DNA of 64,000 nucleotides from Xanthomonas translucens pv. cerealis (GCF_006838285.1 NZ_CP038228.1:3472001-3536000); one strand, 5' to 3'. Numbered from the stretch's first letter, positions 1-9,401 are shown. The notes: generated by a model from the letters alone, not told the origin. Numbers and translations are program-made.

Positions 1-210
1 CGCGCGCACCTCGCCCTCGATGCTGCCGTGCTCGGACAGGGTCAGCGTCGCCGGCGCACCGTCCTCGGCCAGCACTTTGCCCAGAATGCGCCCTTCCACG
101 TACAGGCCGCCACTGAACACCAAATCGCCCCGGATCACCACCTGCGCGCCGATCAGGGTATCCACCACGGTCTGGCCGCTGCTGCGGCCGTTCTTGTTGC
201 TCCCGAACAT
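1..210 (-). CDS. Bactofilin (polymer-forming cytoskeletal protein), partial at window edge
   Basis: Bactofilins polymerise without nucleotide into membrane-associated filaments that organise cell shape or envelope machinery. Only the first 70 residues are in the window; the gene continues beyond position 1. It begins MFGSNKNGRSSGQTVVDTLI, and the following stretch (IGAQVVIRGDLVFSGGLYVEGRI read in pieces) has the alternating G/V/I pattern of the bactofilin beta-helix. The ATG lies 7 nt after the stop of the upstream coiled-coil gene on the same strand, so the two are probably co-transcribed. Family assignment is clear; the specific role is unknown. Confidence 0.85.
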   Translation of the reverse strand, partial: MFGSNKNGRSSGQTVVDTLIGAQVVIRGDLVFSGGLYVEGRILGKVLAEDGAPATLTLSEHGSIEGEVRA

Positions 211-217
211 AAGCTGC

Positions 218-952
218 CTACTCCCCTTTGCCGTTGCCGACCAGTGTCCAATCGAAAGTCTGGGTGACCGGCGCCCCGCCGCCGGACAGCGATACTCGCA
301 CCCGCTGCGGGGTGAAGTCCTTGGGCAGGATCACGCTGCCGTCCAATTGCTGAAAATAGCGGAACGAATAGTCCTGCCCGGGCACGCCGCTCTTCTGGTG
401 CAGTTCGTCCCAGCCCACGCTGGTCAGCTTGCCGCTGCGCACGCCTTCCACCGCCAGGCGCATCTGGCCCTGGCTGATCGCGCCGCGGTTGAGGTTCTGG
501 GTCAGCACCACGTTGTAGTGCCAGGTGCCGCCGGCCTCGGACGAGAACTCGGCCGAGTGCACGGTCAGGCCCTTGCGCTGGCTGGTGGCACCGACCAGGC
601 GCTCGTAGAAGGCCACGTCGGCGCGCAGCCCGGCGATCTCCTCGTCGCGCTCGGCCAGCGAACTCTGCACCTCGTTGTTGGCGGCGCGGCTGATCTGGTC
701 CGAGCGCGCCAGCGTGGCCTGGCGCTGGTTGAGCGTGTCGATCTGCCGCTGCTGCGCCTGCAGCTTGCGTTCGGCCTCGCCCAACTGCGTCTTCACCGCG
801 CCCAGCTGCGGCGCGGCCCTGCGGCTGGCCAGCCACCAGGTCCCGCCCAGCGACAGCAGCCACACGATGGCGACCAGCAGCCACAGAGCGCGTCCGCGCG
901 GTGGCGCGGCGCCGTTGGGCACGATCTGGAAACGGGGGACGGGTCGGTTCAT
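218..952 (-). CDS. DUF6776 family inner-membrane coiled-coil protein
   Basis: A 244-residue protein of unknown function. It has a short basic-polar N-terminus, one transmembrane helix at about residues 20-42, a helical Q/E/R-rich coiled-coil stretch at about 48-110, and a C-terminal beta-rich domain (about 120-244) ending GNGKGE. The layout matches proteins annotated DUF6776 next to bactofilin genes in Xanthomonas. The frame is open further upstream, to 1177, but the ATG at 952 starts the recognisable protein and avoids a proline/arginine-rich stretch coded by a 15-nt homopolymer. It is probably the first gene of a two-gene unit with the bactofilin and may tether or position the filament; that role is inference from context. 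Confidence 0.75.
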   Translation of the reverse strand: MNRPVPRFQIVPNGAAPPRGRALWLLVAIVWLLSLGGTWWLASRRAAPQLGAVKTQLGEAERKLQAQQRQIDTLNQRQATLARSDQISRAANNEVQSSLAERDEEIAGLRADVAFYERLVGATSQRKGLTVHSAEFSSEAGGTWHYNVVLTQNLNRGAISQGQMRLAVEGVRSGKLTSVGWDELHQKSGVPGQDYSFRYFQQLDGSVILPKDFTPQRVRVSLSGGGAPVTQTFDWTLVGNGKGE

Positions 953-996
953 CGTCAAAGCCGTGCCACCGAGGCGGCAGCGGCGTCGATCCTCGC

Positions 997-1011
997 GGGG
1001 GGGGGGGGGGG
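997..1011. repeat. 15-nt poly-G homopolymer tract
   Basis: An uninterrupted run of 15 G on the + strand (15 C on the coding strand of the DUF6776 gene), 45 nt upstream of that gene's ATG at 952 and about 150 nt upstream of the DUF4126 gene on the other strand. Tracts of this length are prone to slipped-strand changes and to sequencing error. Confidence 0.95.
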
Positions 1012-1162
1012 CCGGCCGGCTAGTGTAAGCCACGCGTTTGAGCGACGCCGGACAGCGCCGCCGCAGCCGTGCCGCGTCCAGCCGGCACGCGCCTGCGCTG
1101 GCCTTCGCTGCACGCTTGACCGATAGTGGCCGCCACCCGCGTATCTGCAGGAGCGCCTCGCC

Positions 1163-1795
1163 ATGACCGACGCCCACCTCTTCGTAATCGGCATCCTGCT
1201 GGCCTGGCTGGCCGGCATCCGGGTCTATCTGACCGTATTCGGAATCGGCCTGGCCGGCCTGTGCGGCTGGCTGCAGTTACCGCCGGCACTGCAGGCGACC
1301 GAGTCATGGTGGGTGCTCGGCACCTCCGGTGGGCTGGCCCTGGCCGAGTTCTTCGCCGACAAGATTCCCGGCGTGGATTCGGCCTGGGACCTGCTGCAGA
1401 CCCTGACCCGGATCCCGGCCGGGGCGTTCCTGGCCGCCGCCACGCTGTCCCAGGACGGCCAGCTGGGCGCCGGCGCGCTGGCCACCGGTGCCGGCGTCGC
1501 GCTCACCAGCCATGTCTTGAAGGCCGGTTCGCGCGCCTTGCTGAATACCTCGCCGGAACCGGCCAGCAACTGGATCGCCTCGCTGACCGAGGATTCGGTG
1601 GTGCTTGCCACGCTGGCGCTGGCCCTGGTGCATCCGTGGCTGGCGCTGGCCGTATCACTCGGGGCGAGCGTGCTGGGTGCGCTGCTGGTGTGGTGGGTGT
1701 GGCGCACGCTGTGGCGCGGCGTGCGCCGCCTGCTGGCGCCACCCGTGGACGCCGCCGTCGCCATGCCGAGCCGGGATGGCCCCCTCTCTTCGTGA
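1163..1795 (+). CDS. DUF4126 domain membrane protein
   Basis: A 210-residue hydrophobic protein of the DUF4126 family, function unknown. Several predicted membrane helices are visible: N-terminal LFVIGILLAWLAGIRVYLTV, then a conserved-looking segment with FFADKIPGVDSAWD, and a C-terminal hydrophobic pair ending in an arginine-rich stretch at about residue 180. The ATG is preceded by AGGAG nine nt upstream, which fixes the start. It is transcribed away from the DUF6776/bactofilin pair and ends 45 nt before the response-regulator gene, so it could share a transcript with it, but no functional link is evident. Confidence 0.8.
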   Translation: MTDAHLFVIGILLAWLAGIRVYLTVFGIGLAGLCGWLQLPPALQATESWWVLGTSGGLALAEFFADKIPGVDSAWDLLQTLTRIPAGAFLAAATLSQDGQLGAGALATGAGVALTSHVLKAGSRALLNTSPEPASNWIASLTEDSVVLATLALALVHPWLALAVSLGASVLGALLVWWVWRTLWRGVRRLLAPPVDAAVAMPSRDGPLSS

Positions 1796-1840
1796 ACTTC
1801 ATCGCATAATTGGCGCGCATTCAGGATCCCTAAAGACACG

Positions 1841-3718
1841 ATGGCCGCAACAGACACCGCACCACTTTCCAGCCGCGACGAACTGCGCTCGCGCAACATC
1901 CGTGCCGAGATCCCGCCGCCTCACTACTGGCGGCGCTGGGCCGCCGACGCCTTGCCCGACACACCCGCGCAGGCACCCGACCTGGCGGCGAGCACGGAAG
2001 ACGGCATCGCCGCCGCCGGTGCGGATCAAGTGCCCGCCGCCTCGGTTGCGGCCAGCGAAGGCGCCGCGCCGCCGCAGCCGCTGGACGCGCCATACCGCAT
2101 CCTGATCGTCGAAGACGACCGTTCGCAGGCCTTGTTCGCGCAGAGTGTGCTGCACGGCGCCGGCATGCAGGCGCAGGTGGAGATGCAGGCCGAAGGCGTG
2201 CAGCAGGCGATCGCCGAATACCGGCCGGACCTGATCCTGATGGACCTGCACATGCCCGGCCTGGACGGCATGCGGCTGACCGCGCTGATCCGCCAGCAAC
2301 CGCAGCAGCAGCTGCTGCCGATCGTGTTCCTGACCGGCGACCCGGATCCGGAGCTGCAATACGAAGTGCTGGACAGCGGCGCCGACGATTTCCTGACCAA
2401 GCCGATCCGCCCGCGGCACCTGATCGCCGCGGTCTCCAACCGCATCCGCCGCGCGCGCCAGCAGAGCGCCAGCGACAGCGTGCCGCTGAACAATCCCGAG
2501 ACCGGCCTGCCGACCCGTACCCACGTGCTGCAGCTGCTCGGCGATGCGCTGCGCACGGATGCCGGCGGCGGCCTGTTCTTCATCGAGATCGCCAGCGCGC
2601 TGGGCCTGCGCGAACGCTACGGCTATGCCGCATTCGAACGCCTGATGACCCAGGCCGGGCGCCGTCTGGCCAGCGCCACCGCGCCGCAGCCGCTGGCCCG
2701 GCTCAACGACAACAGCTTCCTGCTGCTGATCCAGGACAGCGACCTGGACGTGCTGCAGCAGCGCGCCCAGGCCTTGCGCGAAGCCCTGGCCAGCAATGCA
2801 TTCCCGCTGCGCGACGACGAGACCGTGCACCTGCGCTGCGCGATCGGCTATGCCGACCTGGGGCAGGGCTTCGAAGACGCCGGCATCGCGCTGGAAGCGG
2901 TCGAGCGCACCGCGCTGCAGGCGCGCCTGCACCCGCAGGGCGTGGCCGCGTACGCGCCGCCGCGCGAGGAAGAGGACCTGGACCGCATCGCCATGTTCGA
3001 AGGCCAGCTGGAACCGGCCTACCAGCCGATCGTCGCCGTCGCCGGCGGCGACACCGCGCAATACCAGGTGCTGCTGCGCCTGCGCCAGCGCGACGGCACC
3101 CTGCTGTCGGCCGGGCAGGTACTGCCCGCCGCCGAAGCCGGCGGGCGCATTGCCGACCTCGACCAGCAGGTGCTGGACCACGCGCTCGGCCTGCTGCACC
3201 TGTACCAGCACGCCACGCCGCCGCTGCGCCTGTTCGTGTCGCAGTCCTCGCGCACGCTGGCGCGCGGCGCCTTCACCGACTGGCTGGTCCAGGCGATCGA
3301 CCGGCGCGGCGTCACCGGCACCTCGCTGGTGATCGATCTGCGCCTGGAAGACGCACTGATTCACACGGTGACGCTGCAGCAGTTCTGCGCCCGGCTGATG
3401 CCGCTGGGCGTGCAGTTCTGCCTCAGCCAGTTCGAACCCGGCACCGAAGCCGAGGCACTGCTCAACCAGTTGCCGCTGGGCTACCTGCGCCTGTCCGCGC
3501 GCTTCGCCAACGCGCATGCCGATGCCGCACTGCGCGACCAGTTGCGCGCCGCGATCGATCTGGCGCACCGCGCCGGGCTGCTGATCATCGGCCAGCAGAT
3601 CGAGGAAGCGCAGGCCGCCGCGGCGATGTGGATGAGCGGGGTCGATTTCATCCAGGGCAACCTGGTGCAGTCGGTCGGCGACGAAATGAACTTCGATTTC
3701 CAGAGCGCGGTGCTGTAG
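1841..3718 (+). CDS. Response regulator with degenerate GGDEF and EAL domains (FimX-like)
   Basis: A 625-residue signalling protein. A receiver domain spans about 85-203, with acidic pocket E91/D92/D93, phospho-acceptor D135 in [10 protein letters not shown] and K187. A GGDEF-like domain (about 215-375) has lost its signature: the GGDEF position reads LNDNS. An EAL-like domain (about 383-615) has lost its catalytic residues: the EAL position reads YQVLL, the metal-binding DDFG position reads LSQFEPG and the LKID position reads LRLS. It is therefore predicted to bind rather than make or break cyclic di-GMP, as described for FimX/Filp effectors. Its stop is 2 nt before the hybrid kinase start, so the two are surely co-expressed. 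Whether it still binds the nucleotide cannot be told by eye. Confidence 0.85.
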   Translation: MAATDTAPLSSRDELRSRNIRAEIPPPHYWRRWAADALPDTPAQAPDLAASTEDGIAAAGADQVPAASVAASEGAAPPQPLDAPYRILIVEDDRSQALFAQSVLHGAGMQAQVEMQAEGVQQAIAEYRPDLILMDLHMPGLDGMRLTALIRQQPQQQLLPIVFLTGDPDPELQYEVLDSGADDFLTKPIRPRHLIAAVSNRIRRARQQSASDSVPLNNPETGLPTRTHVLQLLGDALRTDAGGGLFFIEIASALGLRERYGYAAFERLMTQAGRRLASATAPQPLARLNDNSFLLLIQDSDLDVLQQRAQALREALASNAFPLRDDETVHLRCAIGYADLGQGFEDAGIALEAVERTALQARLHPQGVAAYAPPREEEDLDRIAMFEGQLEPAYQPIVAVAGGDTAQYQVLLRLRQRDGTLLSAGQVLPAAEAGGRIADLDQQVLDHALGLLHLYQHATPPLRLFVSQSSRTLARGAFTDWLVQAIDRRGVTGTSLVIDLRLEDALIHTVTLQQFCARLMPLGVQFCLSQFEPGTEAEALLNQLPLGYLRLSARFANAHADAALRDQLRAAIDLAHRAGLLIIGQQIEEAQAAAAMWMSGVDFIQGNLVQSVGDEMNFDFQSAVL

Positions 3719-3720
3719 CG

Positions 3721-6189
3721 ATGCCCGCACACCGGCGCCGGCCCCTGCCGTGGCTGGCCGCGGCCAGCGCGGCGAGCGCCGCCGCCGGCGCGCTGCTGGC
3801 GGTGCCGGCACTGGCGCCACCGCCGCCGTGGCAACTGCTGGCACTGGCCTGCATCGGTGCCGCCGCACTGCTGGCCCTGCTCGCCGGTTGGCGCGCGCGG
3901 CAGCAGGCCGGCGCGCTGGATGCGGCGCTGGCGCGCGCCGCGCTGGCCGAGTCCGAACGCGACGCGCTGCAGCGCGACGTGCATCTGCGCGAGCGCCTGG
4001 AGCGGGAACTGGTGCAGGCCAAGCAGGCGGCCGAGGCCGCGGCGATGGCCAAGGGCGAATTCCTGGCCACCATGAGCCACGAGATCCGCACTCCGCTCAA
4101 TGGCATCATCCCGATGCTGGAACTGATCGCGCGCGGCCAGCTCGGCACCGAGCAGCGCGAGATGCTGCGCGCCTCCAACGACTCCTCGCTGCAACTGCTG
4201 CGCATCGTCGACGACATCCTCGACTACTCCAAGCTGGAAGCGAACCGGCTGGAGCTGGAGATCACCAGCTTCAACCTGCGCGACCTGCTCGACGGCGTGC
4301 TGCACCTGATGCAGCGCTCAGCCGAGGCCAAGGGCTTGCGCGTGAGCCTGCAGCTGGACCCTGCGGTGCGCCTGCCGGTGCGCGGCGACCCGGTGCGGCT
4401 GCGGCAGGTGCTGAGCAACCTGATCGGCAACGCGATCAAGTTCACCGCGCGCGGCAGCGTGGAGCTGCGCGTGCGCCGCCTCGGCGAAACCCCTGCGCAG
4501 CACCTGCTGCGACTGGAGGTGCGCGACACCGGCATCGGCATCAGCCCCGAACAGCAGCAACGGCTGTTCCGCTCCTTCACCCAGGCAGATGCCTCCACCA
4601 CCCGCCTGTACGGCGGCACCGGCCTGGGGCTGGCGATCTGCAAGCGCATCGTCGACCTGATGGGCGGGCGCATCGGCGTGGAATCGGTCAGCGACCGCGG
4701 CGCCACGTTCTGGTTCGAGATCCCGCTGCTGAAGGTGATCGGCGACCTGCCGCAGATCCAGGGCGGCCTGCCGCGGCTGCACGCGCTGCTGGTCGGCGCC
4801 GACCTGCGCTTGTACCAGCGCCTGAAAGGCCTGCTGCCGAACTGGGGCGTGCAACTGAGCAAGGTCGACTCGACCCAGGAAGCGGTGGAGCGGCTGCGCG
4901 CCGGCGGCCCCGGTTACACGCCCTACCACCTGGTGATCGGCGACCTCGACAGCCTGCGCCAGAGCGCACGCGCGTTGCAGCGCACGGTGGCGCGCTTGCC
5001 GGCATCGCACGGGGTGCGCATGACCTGGCTGTACGGGGACGTGGAGATTCCCGATGAAATCCGCGCCCACGGCGCGCTGCTGTCGCGGCAGGCGACGGAC
5101 CTGGACCTGCGCGGCATGCTCGCGCTGGCGCCTGCGGCGGCCGCACCTTCCGTTGCAGGATTGCTGCTACCCGATTCCATCGCGGAACTGGATCCCGCGG
5201 ACGCCGCCGAGACAGCGCCGACAGCGGCGACCACCCTCGCGCCGGACCCGGACGCCCATGCCGGCCCGGCCTCGCCGGCCGCCGACTACCGCCTGCTGTT
5301 GGTCGAGGACAACCCGGTCAACCTGCTGGTCGCACAGAAGCTGCTCGACGTGCTCGGCTACCGCAGCGACAGCGCCGCCGACGGCGCCGCCGCGCTGGCG
5401 CAATTGGACGCGCAGGCCTACGACCTGGTGCTGATGGACTGCCAGATGCCGGTGCTGGACGGCTACGCCGCCACCCGCCAGTGGCGCCAGTCCGAAGCGG
5501 CGACGGGACGGCCGCGGCTGCCGATCGTGGCGATGACCGCCAATGCCATGGCCGGCGACCGCCAGCGCTGCCTGGAGGCCGGCATGGACGACTACCTGTC
5601 CAAGCCGGTCAACCGCGAATTGCTGACGGCATGCCTGCACCGCTGGCTGCCGCACCGCGCAGCACATGCCGCGCTGGCAGCGGTGACGCTGGCGACGGAT
5701 GTGGAGACGCAGACGACTACGTCGGCAACTGCGGCCGCGCCGGCGCCGTCATCCAGCGCCACGCCGGCGCCTGCCGTCGCTGCCGTCGAGCCGGCGCCGA
5801 TGCTGCCGCCGACACCGTTGCCGGTGCTGGACATCGCGGTGCTCGACGACTTGCGCGAACTCGCCGGCAACGCGACCACCGCGCAGATCGTCGAAGTGTT
5901 CCTGGGCGATGCGCCGCAGCTGATCCAACGCATGGAGCAGGCCACTGCGATCCCGCAACTGGACCCGTTGCGCGACGCGGCGCATACGCTGAAGTCCTCG
6001 GCGGCCAATGTAGGCGCGCTGGCGCTGGCGGCTGCGGCCGCGCGCATCGAGGACGGCGTGCGCGCCCATCAATTGGAGCACCCGGCGGTCGTGGTGGCGC
6101 TGGTCATCGCCGAATTCGCGCGTGCGCGGCTGGCCCTGAAGGGCTACCGCAACACCTTGCGCGACGCCGCGGAAAGCGCCGCGCCATAA
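3721..6189 (+). CDS. Hybrid sensor histidine kinase with receiver and Hpt domains
   Basis: An 822-residue membrane kinase. Two hydrophobic segments (about 10-32 and 36-56) precede a coiled coil, a dimerisation domain with H-box [11 protein letters not shown] (His120), a catalytic domain with N-box around N237, DTGIG at 269-273 and GGTGLGL at 298-304, a degenerate receiver-like stretch (350-460), a true receiver (about 523-645, D573, K628) and an Hpt domain with [11 protein letters not shown] (His755). This is a full phosphorelay in one chain, of the RpfC/BarA type, without a recognisable periplasmic sensor. The ATG at 3721 was chosen because it follows the regulator's stop by 2 nt. The likely final acceptor is the receiver of that upstream gene (inference). 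Confidence 0.9.
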   Translation: MPAHRRRPLPWLAAASAASAAAGALLAVPALAPPPPWQLLALACIGAAALLALLAGWRARQQAGALDAALARAALAESERDALQRDVHLRERLERELVQAKQAAEAAAMAKGEFLATMSHEIRTPLNGIIPMLELIARGQLGTEQREMLRASNDSSLQLLRIVDDILDYSKLEANRLELEITSFNLRDLLDGVLHLMQRSAEAKGLRVSLQLDPAVRLPVRGDPVRLRQVLSNLIGNAIKFTARGSVELRVRRLGETPAQHLLRLEVRDTGIGISPEQQQRLFRSFTQADASTTRLYGGTGLGLAICKRIVDLMGGRIGVESVSDRGATFWFEIPLLKVIGDLPQIQGGLPRLHALLVGADLRLYQRLKGLLPNWGVQLSKVDSTQEAVERLRAGGPGYTPYHLVIGDLDSLRQSARALQRTVARLPASHGVRMTWLYGDVEIPDEIRAHGALLSRQATDLDLRGMLALAPAAAAPSVAGLLLPDSIAELDPADAAETAPTAATTLAPDPDAHAGPASPAADYRLLLVEDNPVNLLVAQKLLDVLGYRSDSAADGAAALAQLDAQAYDLVLMDCQMPVLDGYAATRQWRQSEAATGRPRLPIVAMTANAMAGDRQRCLEAGMDDYLSKPVNRELLTACLHRWLPHRAAHAALAAVTLATDVETQTTTSATAAAPAPSSSATPAPAVAAVEPAPMLPPTPLPVLDIAVLDDLRELAGNATTAQIVEVFLGDAPQLIQRMEQATAIPQLDPLRDAAHTLKSSAANVGALALAAAAARIEDGVRAHQLEHPAVVVALVIAEFARARLALKGYRNTLRDAAESAAP

Positions 6190-6205
6190 CCGGCCCGCGG
6201 CCCCC

Positions 6206-6284
6206 TGTAGGAGCGGCTTCGGCCGCGACAGGTCTCACCCGTAGGTACTTTTAGGATCTGTCGCGGCTGAAGCCGCCGCTACAC
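6206..6284. repeat. Family-1 REP-like palindrome
   Basis: Two inverted arms, TGTAGGAGCGGCTTCGGCCG and its near complement ending GCCGCTACA, separated by about 28 nt. It lies between the convergent hybrid-kinase and bfr genes and could fold as a large hairpin in either transcript. Confidence 0.9.
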
Positions 6285-6327
6285 GAGTGCCAGCATCCAT
6301 GACTGGGCGAGACGGCCAGCAACCCGC

Positions 6328-6798
6328 TCAGTCCTCGAGCTTGGTCAGCAGATAATTCGGCTCGCCGATGCGACCGATCAGATCCAGCTGGGTTTCCAGC
6401 CAGTCGATGTGCTCTTCTTCCGACTCCAGGATGTCGGCCAGCAACTGACGGCTGACGTAGTCCTGGATCGACTCGGCGTAGGCGATGCCGTCGCGCAGGG
6501 CGGTGGTGCCGTCCTGCTCCAGGGCCAGGTCGCACTCGAGGATTTCCTTCGGGTTCTCGCCGATGCGCAGCTTGCCCAGCGCCTGAAAGTTGGGCAGCCC
6601 CTCGAGGAACAGGATGCGGTCCGCCAACTTGTCGGCGTGCTTCATCTCATCGATCGATTCCTTGTACTCGTGTTCGGCCAGTTCCTTCAGCCCCCAGTTC
6701 TTCAGCATCTTGGCGTGCAGGAAGTACTGATTGATCGCGGTCAACTCGTTGTAGAGGACCTTGTTGAGGAACTCGATGACCTTGCTGTCGCCCTTCAT
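6328..6798 (-). CDS. bfr: Bacterioferritin
   Basis: A 156-residue bacterioferritin, the heme-containing iron-storage cage with a ferroxidase di-iron centre. It begins [20 protein letters not shown] and shows the four-helix pattern with metal-ligand motifs (the first E in [25 protein letters not shown], and [10 protein letters not shown]), plus the heme-ligand methionine in the DEMKHAD region. Length equals the family norm. It lies downstream of bfd on the same strand, with a gap of about 110 nt, the usual pairing for storage and release of iron. Confidence 0.97.
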   Translation of the reverse strand: MKGDSKVIEFLNKVLYNELTAINQYFLHAKMLKNWGLKELAEHEYKESIDEMKHADKLADRILFLEGLPNFQALGKLRIGENPKEILECDLALEQDGTTALRDGIAYAESIQDYVSRQLLADILESEEEHIDWLETQLDLIGRIGEPNYLLTKLED

Positions 6799-6911
6799 CG
6801 CAGTGCTCGCTAATACGTGGAAAGCGCAGACTTTAGCGAATCGGCCGCGGCCGTGAAGGAACGCGAATCGTGATCATCCCGCTGCGCATCCGCGCCGCGG
6901 GACCGCTACTT

Positions 6912-7121
6912 TCAGGCGGCGCGGGCCATGCCGCCGAGCAGGGGCAACGGCAGCTCGCGCAGCAGCGCGCGTTCCAGCAGGTCGCCGGCCATGTCCAGGC
7001 AGGAACCGCAGGTGGCACCGCAACCGGTGCGCATGGTCAGCTCGGACACGCTGCGGCAGCCGGCGTCGGCGGCTTCGCGGATCTGACGATCGGTGACCCC
7101 ATTGCAGATGCAGACGTACAC
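6912..7121 (-). CDS. bfd: Bacterioferritin-associated ferredoxin
   Basis: A 69-residue [2Fe-2S] protein that donates electrons to bacterioferritin to mobilise stored iron. The four cluster cysteines are visible in the two family motifs: VCICNGVTD near the start and CGATCGSC near residues 34-41. It begins MYVCICNGVT. It is the first gene of the bfd-bfr pair on the minus strand, with a Fur-like site about 50-70 nt upstream of the ATG, consistent with induction under iron starvation. Confidence 0.93.
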   Translation of the reverse strand: MYVCICNGVTDRQIREAADAGCRSVSELTMRTGCGATCGSCLDMAGDLLERALLRELPLPLLGGMARAA

Positions 7122-7173
7122 GATGGCGTTGGCGGCGAACGGCGCGGACTGCGCCTGCCGCCATTCAACCCAA

Positions 7174-7192
7174 AGTGAGAATGGTTGTCAAT
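7174..7192 (-). promoter_or_regulatory. Candidate Fur box upstream of bfd
   Basis: TGAGAATGGTTGTCA at 7176-7190 matches the 7-1-7 Fur consensus TGATAATNATTATCA at 11 of the 14 specified positions. It is centred about 60 nt upstream of the bfd start. The match was made by eye; no other site in the region competes with it. Confidence 0.5.
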
Positions 7193-7200
7193 TCCGGGCG

Positions 7201-7812
7201 TTAATCGTTATTAATCCGGGCGGCCAAAGGCCCGCCGTGCTTGCGCGCCCGCTTGCGCGGACGCTCGTGGCCGGCGTTGTTGCCTGGCATCCACGCTTCC
7301 TGGGCCAGGGTCGGCATGGCGCGGATACCCGGCCCGGCGATGGTCTGCGCCAACGGCGCCAGATGCCGCAGCGCGCGCGCGTAGACGCCGCGCTTGAACA
7401 GCACCACGTGCTCCACCGGATACCAGAAGTCGACCCAGCGCCAATGGTCGAACTCCGGGGTCTCGGTCAGCTCCAGATTCAACTCGCTCTCGTCGCAGCG
7501 CATCTGCAGCAGGAACCAGACCTGTTTCTGGCCGATGCACACCTGGCGTTCGTTGCGGCGGATGGCGCGGCTGGGCAGCCGATAGCGCAGCCAGCCAGGC
7601 GTCGCCCCGAGCACGTCGACGTGCTCTGGCAACAGCCCGGTCTCTTCACGCAACTCGCGGTACATGGCCTCGACCGGGGTCTCGTCGGTATTCATGCCGC
7701 CTTGCGGGAACTGCCAGCCATCCCGGCGCACGCGACGTGCCCAGAACACCTGACCATCCGGCCGCATCAGCACGATGCCCACGTTAGGTCGATAACCGTC
7801 CGGATCGATCAC
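7201..7812 (-). CDS. rppH: RNA pyrophosphohydrolase (Nudix)
   Basis: RppH removes pyrophosphate from the 5' end of triphosphorylated mRNA and so starts decay by RNase E. The protein is 203 residues when started at the GTG at 7812 ([10 protein letters not shown]). That start has AGGAG eight nt upstream and matches the usual start of Xanthomonas RppH; a longer frame opens at an ATG at 7854 but lacks support. The Nudix box runs from G38 to L60 with [11 protein letters not shown]. The tail is basic ([11 protein letters not shown]). It reads away from the tRNA genes. Confidence 0.95.
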   Translation of the reverse strand: MIDPDGYRPNVGIVLMRPDGQVFWARRVRRDGWQFPQGGMNTDETPVEAMYRELREETGLLPEHVDVLGATPGWLRYRLPSRAIRRNERQVCIGQKQVWFLLQMRCDESELNLELTETPEFDHWRWVDFWYPVEHVVLFKRGVYARALRHLAPLAQTIAGPGIRAMPTLAQEAWMPGNNAGHERPRKRARKHGGPLAARINND

Positions 7813-7889
7813 GATGCGGACTCCTGAAAAATCTACTGGCTCCGACTCTGCCATGGCGGCGGCCGGCCCACAAGCGCGGCAAAAACCCG

Positions 7890-7915
7890 TTGACAGCCGC
7901 CCGATTTGCTATAAG
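7890..7915 (+). promoter_or_regulatory. Candidate promoter of the tRNA pair
   Basis: A perfect -35 TTGACA (7890-7895) is followed by TATAAG (7910-7915), 18 nt before tRNA-Met. The spacing is only 14 nt, short for a sigma-70 promoter, so the true -10 may be the overlapping AAGAAT three nt downstream. Confidence 0.4.
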
Positions 7916-7932
7916 AATTGGCGGTTCACCAA

Positions 7933-8009
7933 GGCTATGTAGCTCAGCCGGTTAGAGCACAGCACTCATAATGCTGGGGTCGGTGGTTCGAGTCCACCCA
8001 TAGCCACCA
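7933..8009 (+). tRNA. tRNA-Met (CAT), elongator type
   Basis: A 77-nt cloverleaf beginning GGCTATGTAGCTCAG, with anticodon loop CTCATAA, T-arm GGTTCGAGTCC and encoded CCA end. The acceptor stem GGCTATG pairs with CATAGCC. The body resembles the E. coli elongator tRNA-Met rather than the initiator, which has an unpaired first base. Confidence 0.96.
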
Positions 8010-8053
8010 TGGTGTCCACGCAGCAAGCGTGCAATAATTGCGATATGCGACAT

Positions 8054-8127
8054 TGCCCCGTCGCCAAGCGGTAAGGCACCTGACTCTGACTCAGGCATCG
8101 GTGGTTCGAATCCATCCGGGGCAGCCA
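8054..8127 (+). tRNA. tRNA-Gln (CTG)
   Basis: A 74-nt cloverleaf starting TGCCCCGTCGCCAAGCGG and ending GGGGCAGCCA. The anticodon stem CCTGA/TCAGG encloses loop CTCTGAC, anticodon CTG. It lies 44 nt after tRNA-Met in the same direction and very probably shares its transcript. The U1-A72 type acceptor end is typical of glutamine tRNAs. Confidence 0.96.
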
Positions 8128-8175
8128 AACAAAAAAGAAAGGCCGATCTTTGATCGGCCTTTCTTTTTTGTTTGG
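8125..8175 (+). terminator. Intrinsic terminator of the tRNA operon (24-bp perfect stem)
   Basis: Arms 8125-8148 and 8152-8175 are perfectly complementary over 24 bp with a TTT loop; the GC core GGCCGATC is followed by TTTCTTTTTTG. The left arm begins inside the tRNA-Gln CCA end, so the hairpin would also mark the 3' end of the tRNA precursor. The T-rich flank makes it usable from the left and the A-rich flank from the right. Confidence 0.9.
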
Positions 8176-8276
8176 CGCGGGGTTTGCGTAGGCGCAACAC
8201 GCCTACGCCCCGCACCTTGCTGCGCAAGATGCGGGCCCCAGCCCTTCCGCTCCCACATCCCCGCGCCTGTCGGCGC

Positions 8277-8304
8277 GCCCCCTTGGACTTCAAGGGGGCT
8301 TTTC
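8277..8304 (+). terminator. Second rho-independent terminator-like hairpin after the tRNAs
   Basis: GCCCCCTTG - GACTT - CAAGGGGGC followed by TTTT on the plus strand. The 300-nt stretch 8176-8501 holds no gene that I recognise. Besides this hairpin it has an 8-bp hairpin GCGTAGGC/GCCTACGC at 8186-8208. A short untranslated transcript ending here is possible. Confidence 0.6.
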
Positions 8305-8501
8305 ACCAGACACTTTGATGCAGATCGGAAGTAAAGCCTTGATCCGAGGGCAGGCCGCGCTCGACTGCCGATGCTGTTGAATGACGCATTGCCCTGGGTG
8401 CAGCGATCGAACGCGCGCGATCAGCAGCAGTCGCCATTGCTTGGCTCCGCCATTTCGATGGCCCGCCGGTCTCCGCGGCACAGGCCCGAACCCCGAAACG
8501 A

Positions 8502-8529
8502 CAAAAGCCCGGCCGGAGCCGGGCTTTTG
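8502..8529 (-). terminator. Terminator of the rplM-rpsI operon
   Basis: Arms CAAAAGCCCGGC and GCCGGGCTTTTG pair over 12 bp around a CGGA loop. It is 48 nt past the rpsI stop. On the minus strand the stem ends in TTTTG. Confidence 0.85.
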
Positions 8530-8577
8530 CGTATTTCCCAGGGGAATCCCGAAGGATTCCGCGCCAGGCGCGGTGGA

Positions 8578-8970
8578 TCAGCGCTTGGAGAACTGGCTGG
8601 CGCGACGCGCCTTGTGCAGACCGACTTTCTTGCGCTCGACTTCGCGGGCATCGCGGGTCATGAAGCCGGCCTTGCGCAGCTCGGACTTCAGGGTTTCGTC
8701 GTACTCGACCAGCGCGCGGGCGATGCCCAGGCGGATCGCACCGGCCTGGCCGGTGGTGCCGCCGCCAGCGGCGGTGACGAAGATGTCGAAGCTCTCGGTA
8801 TTCTTGGTCAGCTCCAGCGGCTGGCGCACGATCATGCGCGCGGTCTCACGGCCGAAGAACTCGTCCAGCGGACGGTTGTTGACGGTGATGTTGCCGGTAC
8901 CCTTGCGCAGGAACACGCGGGCGGTGGAGGACTTGCGGCGGCCGGTGCCGTAGTTTTGCGTGATCGCCAT
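8578..8970 (-). CDS. rpsI: 30S ribosomal protein S9
   Basis: A 130-residue S9 protein, part of the small-subunit head; its C-terminal tail reaches the P-site tRNA. It begins [20 protein letters not shown], contains the conserved [19 protein letters not shown] segment, and ends in the basic SQFSKR tail. It follows rplM by 2 nt, the usual bacterial operon. Confidence 0.98.
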   Translation of the reverse strand: MAITQNYGTGRRKSSTARVFLRKGTGNITVNNRPLDEFFGRETARMIVRQPLELTKNTESFDIFVTAAGGGTTGQAGAIRLGIARALVEYDETLKSELRKAGFMTRDAREVERKKVGLHKARRASQFSKR

Positions 8971-8972
8971 GA

Positions 8973-9401
8973 TTAGATATCCAGAACTTGCGGCTGCTGG
9001 GCGGTATGCGGATGCTCGGGGCCCTTGTAGACCTTGAGCTTGCGGTACATGGCGCGACCCAGCGGACCCTTCGGCAGCATGCCCTTGACCGCGATCTCGA
9101 TGACGCGCTCGGGATGACGCTCCAGCGCCTGCGCCAAGGTCTCGGTCTTCAGGTTGCCGATGTAGCCGGTGAAGCGGTGGTACTTCTTGTCATTGAGCTT
9201 GTTGCCGGTGACCGTGATCTTCTCGGCGTTGATCACCACCAGGTAATCGCCGGTATCGACGTGCGGGGTGTAGACCGGCTTGTGCTTGCCGCGCAGACGG
9301 CGGGCCAATTCGGTGGAGAGCCGGCCAAGCGTTTTGCCGGCGGCGTCGACGAGATACCAGTCGCGCTGGACGGTCTCGGACTTAGCGGTGAAGGTGCTCA
9401 T
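8973..9401 (-). CDS. rplM: 50S ribosomal protein L13
   Basis: A 142-residue L13 protein, an early assembly protein of the large subunit. It begins [20 protein letters not shown] and includes the family motif [20 protein letters not shown] and the C-terminal [16 protein letters not shown]. The ATG at 9401 gives the standard family length; a longer open frame to 9440 adds unrelated residues. It is the first gene of rplM-rpsI. No strong Shine-Dalgarno is visible before the ATG, only a T/C-rich leader. Confidence 0.97.
   Translation of the reverse strand: MSTFTAKSETVQRDWYLVDAAGKTLGRLSTELARRLRGKHKPVYTPHVDTGDYLVVINAEKITVTGNKLNDKKYHRFTGYIGNLKTETLAQALERHPERVIEIAVKGMLPKGPLGRAMYRKLKVYKGPEHPHTAQQPQVLDI

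Noticed and set aside
20..1126. Long plus-strand open frame opposite the DUF6776 and bactofilin genes
   Set aside because: High GC makes antisense frames open. The minus-strand proteins are recognisable and this one has no family resemblance.
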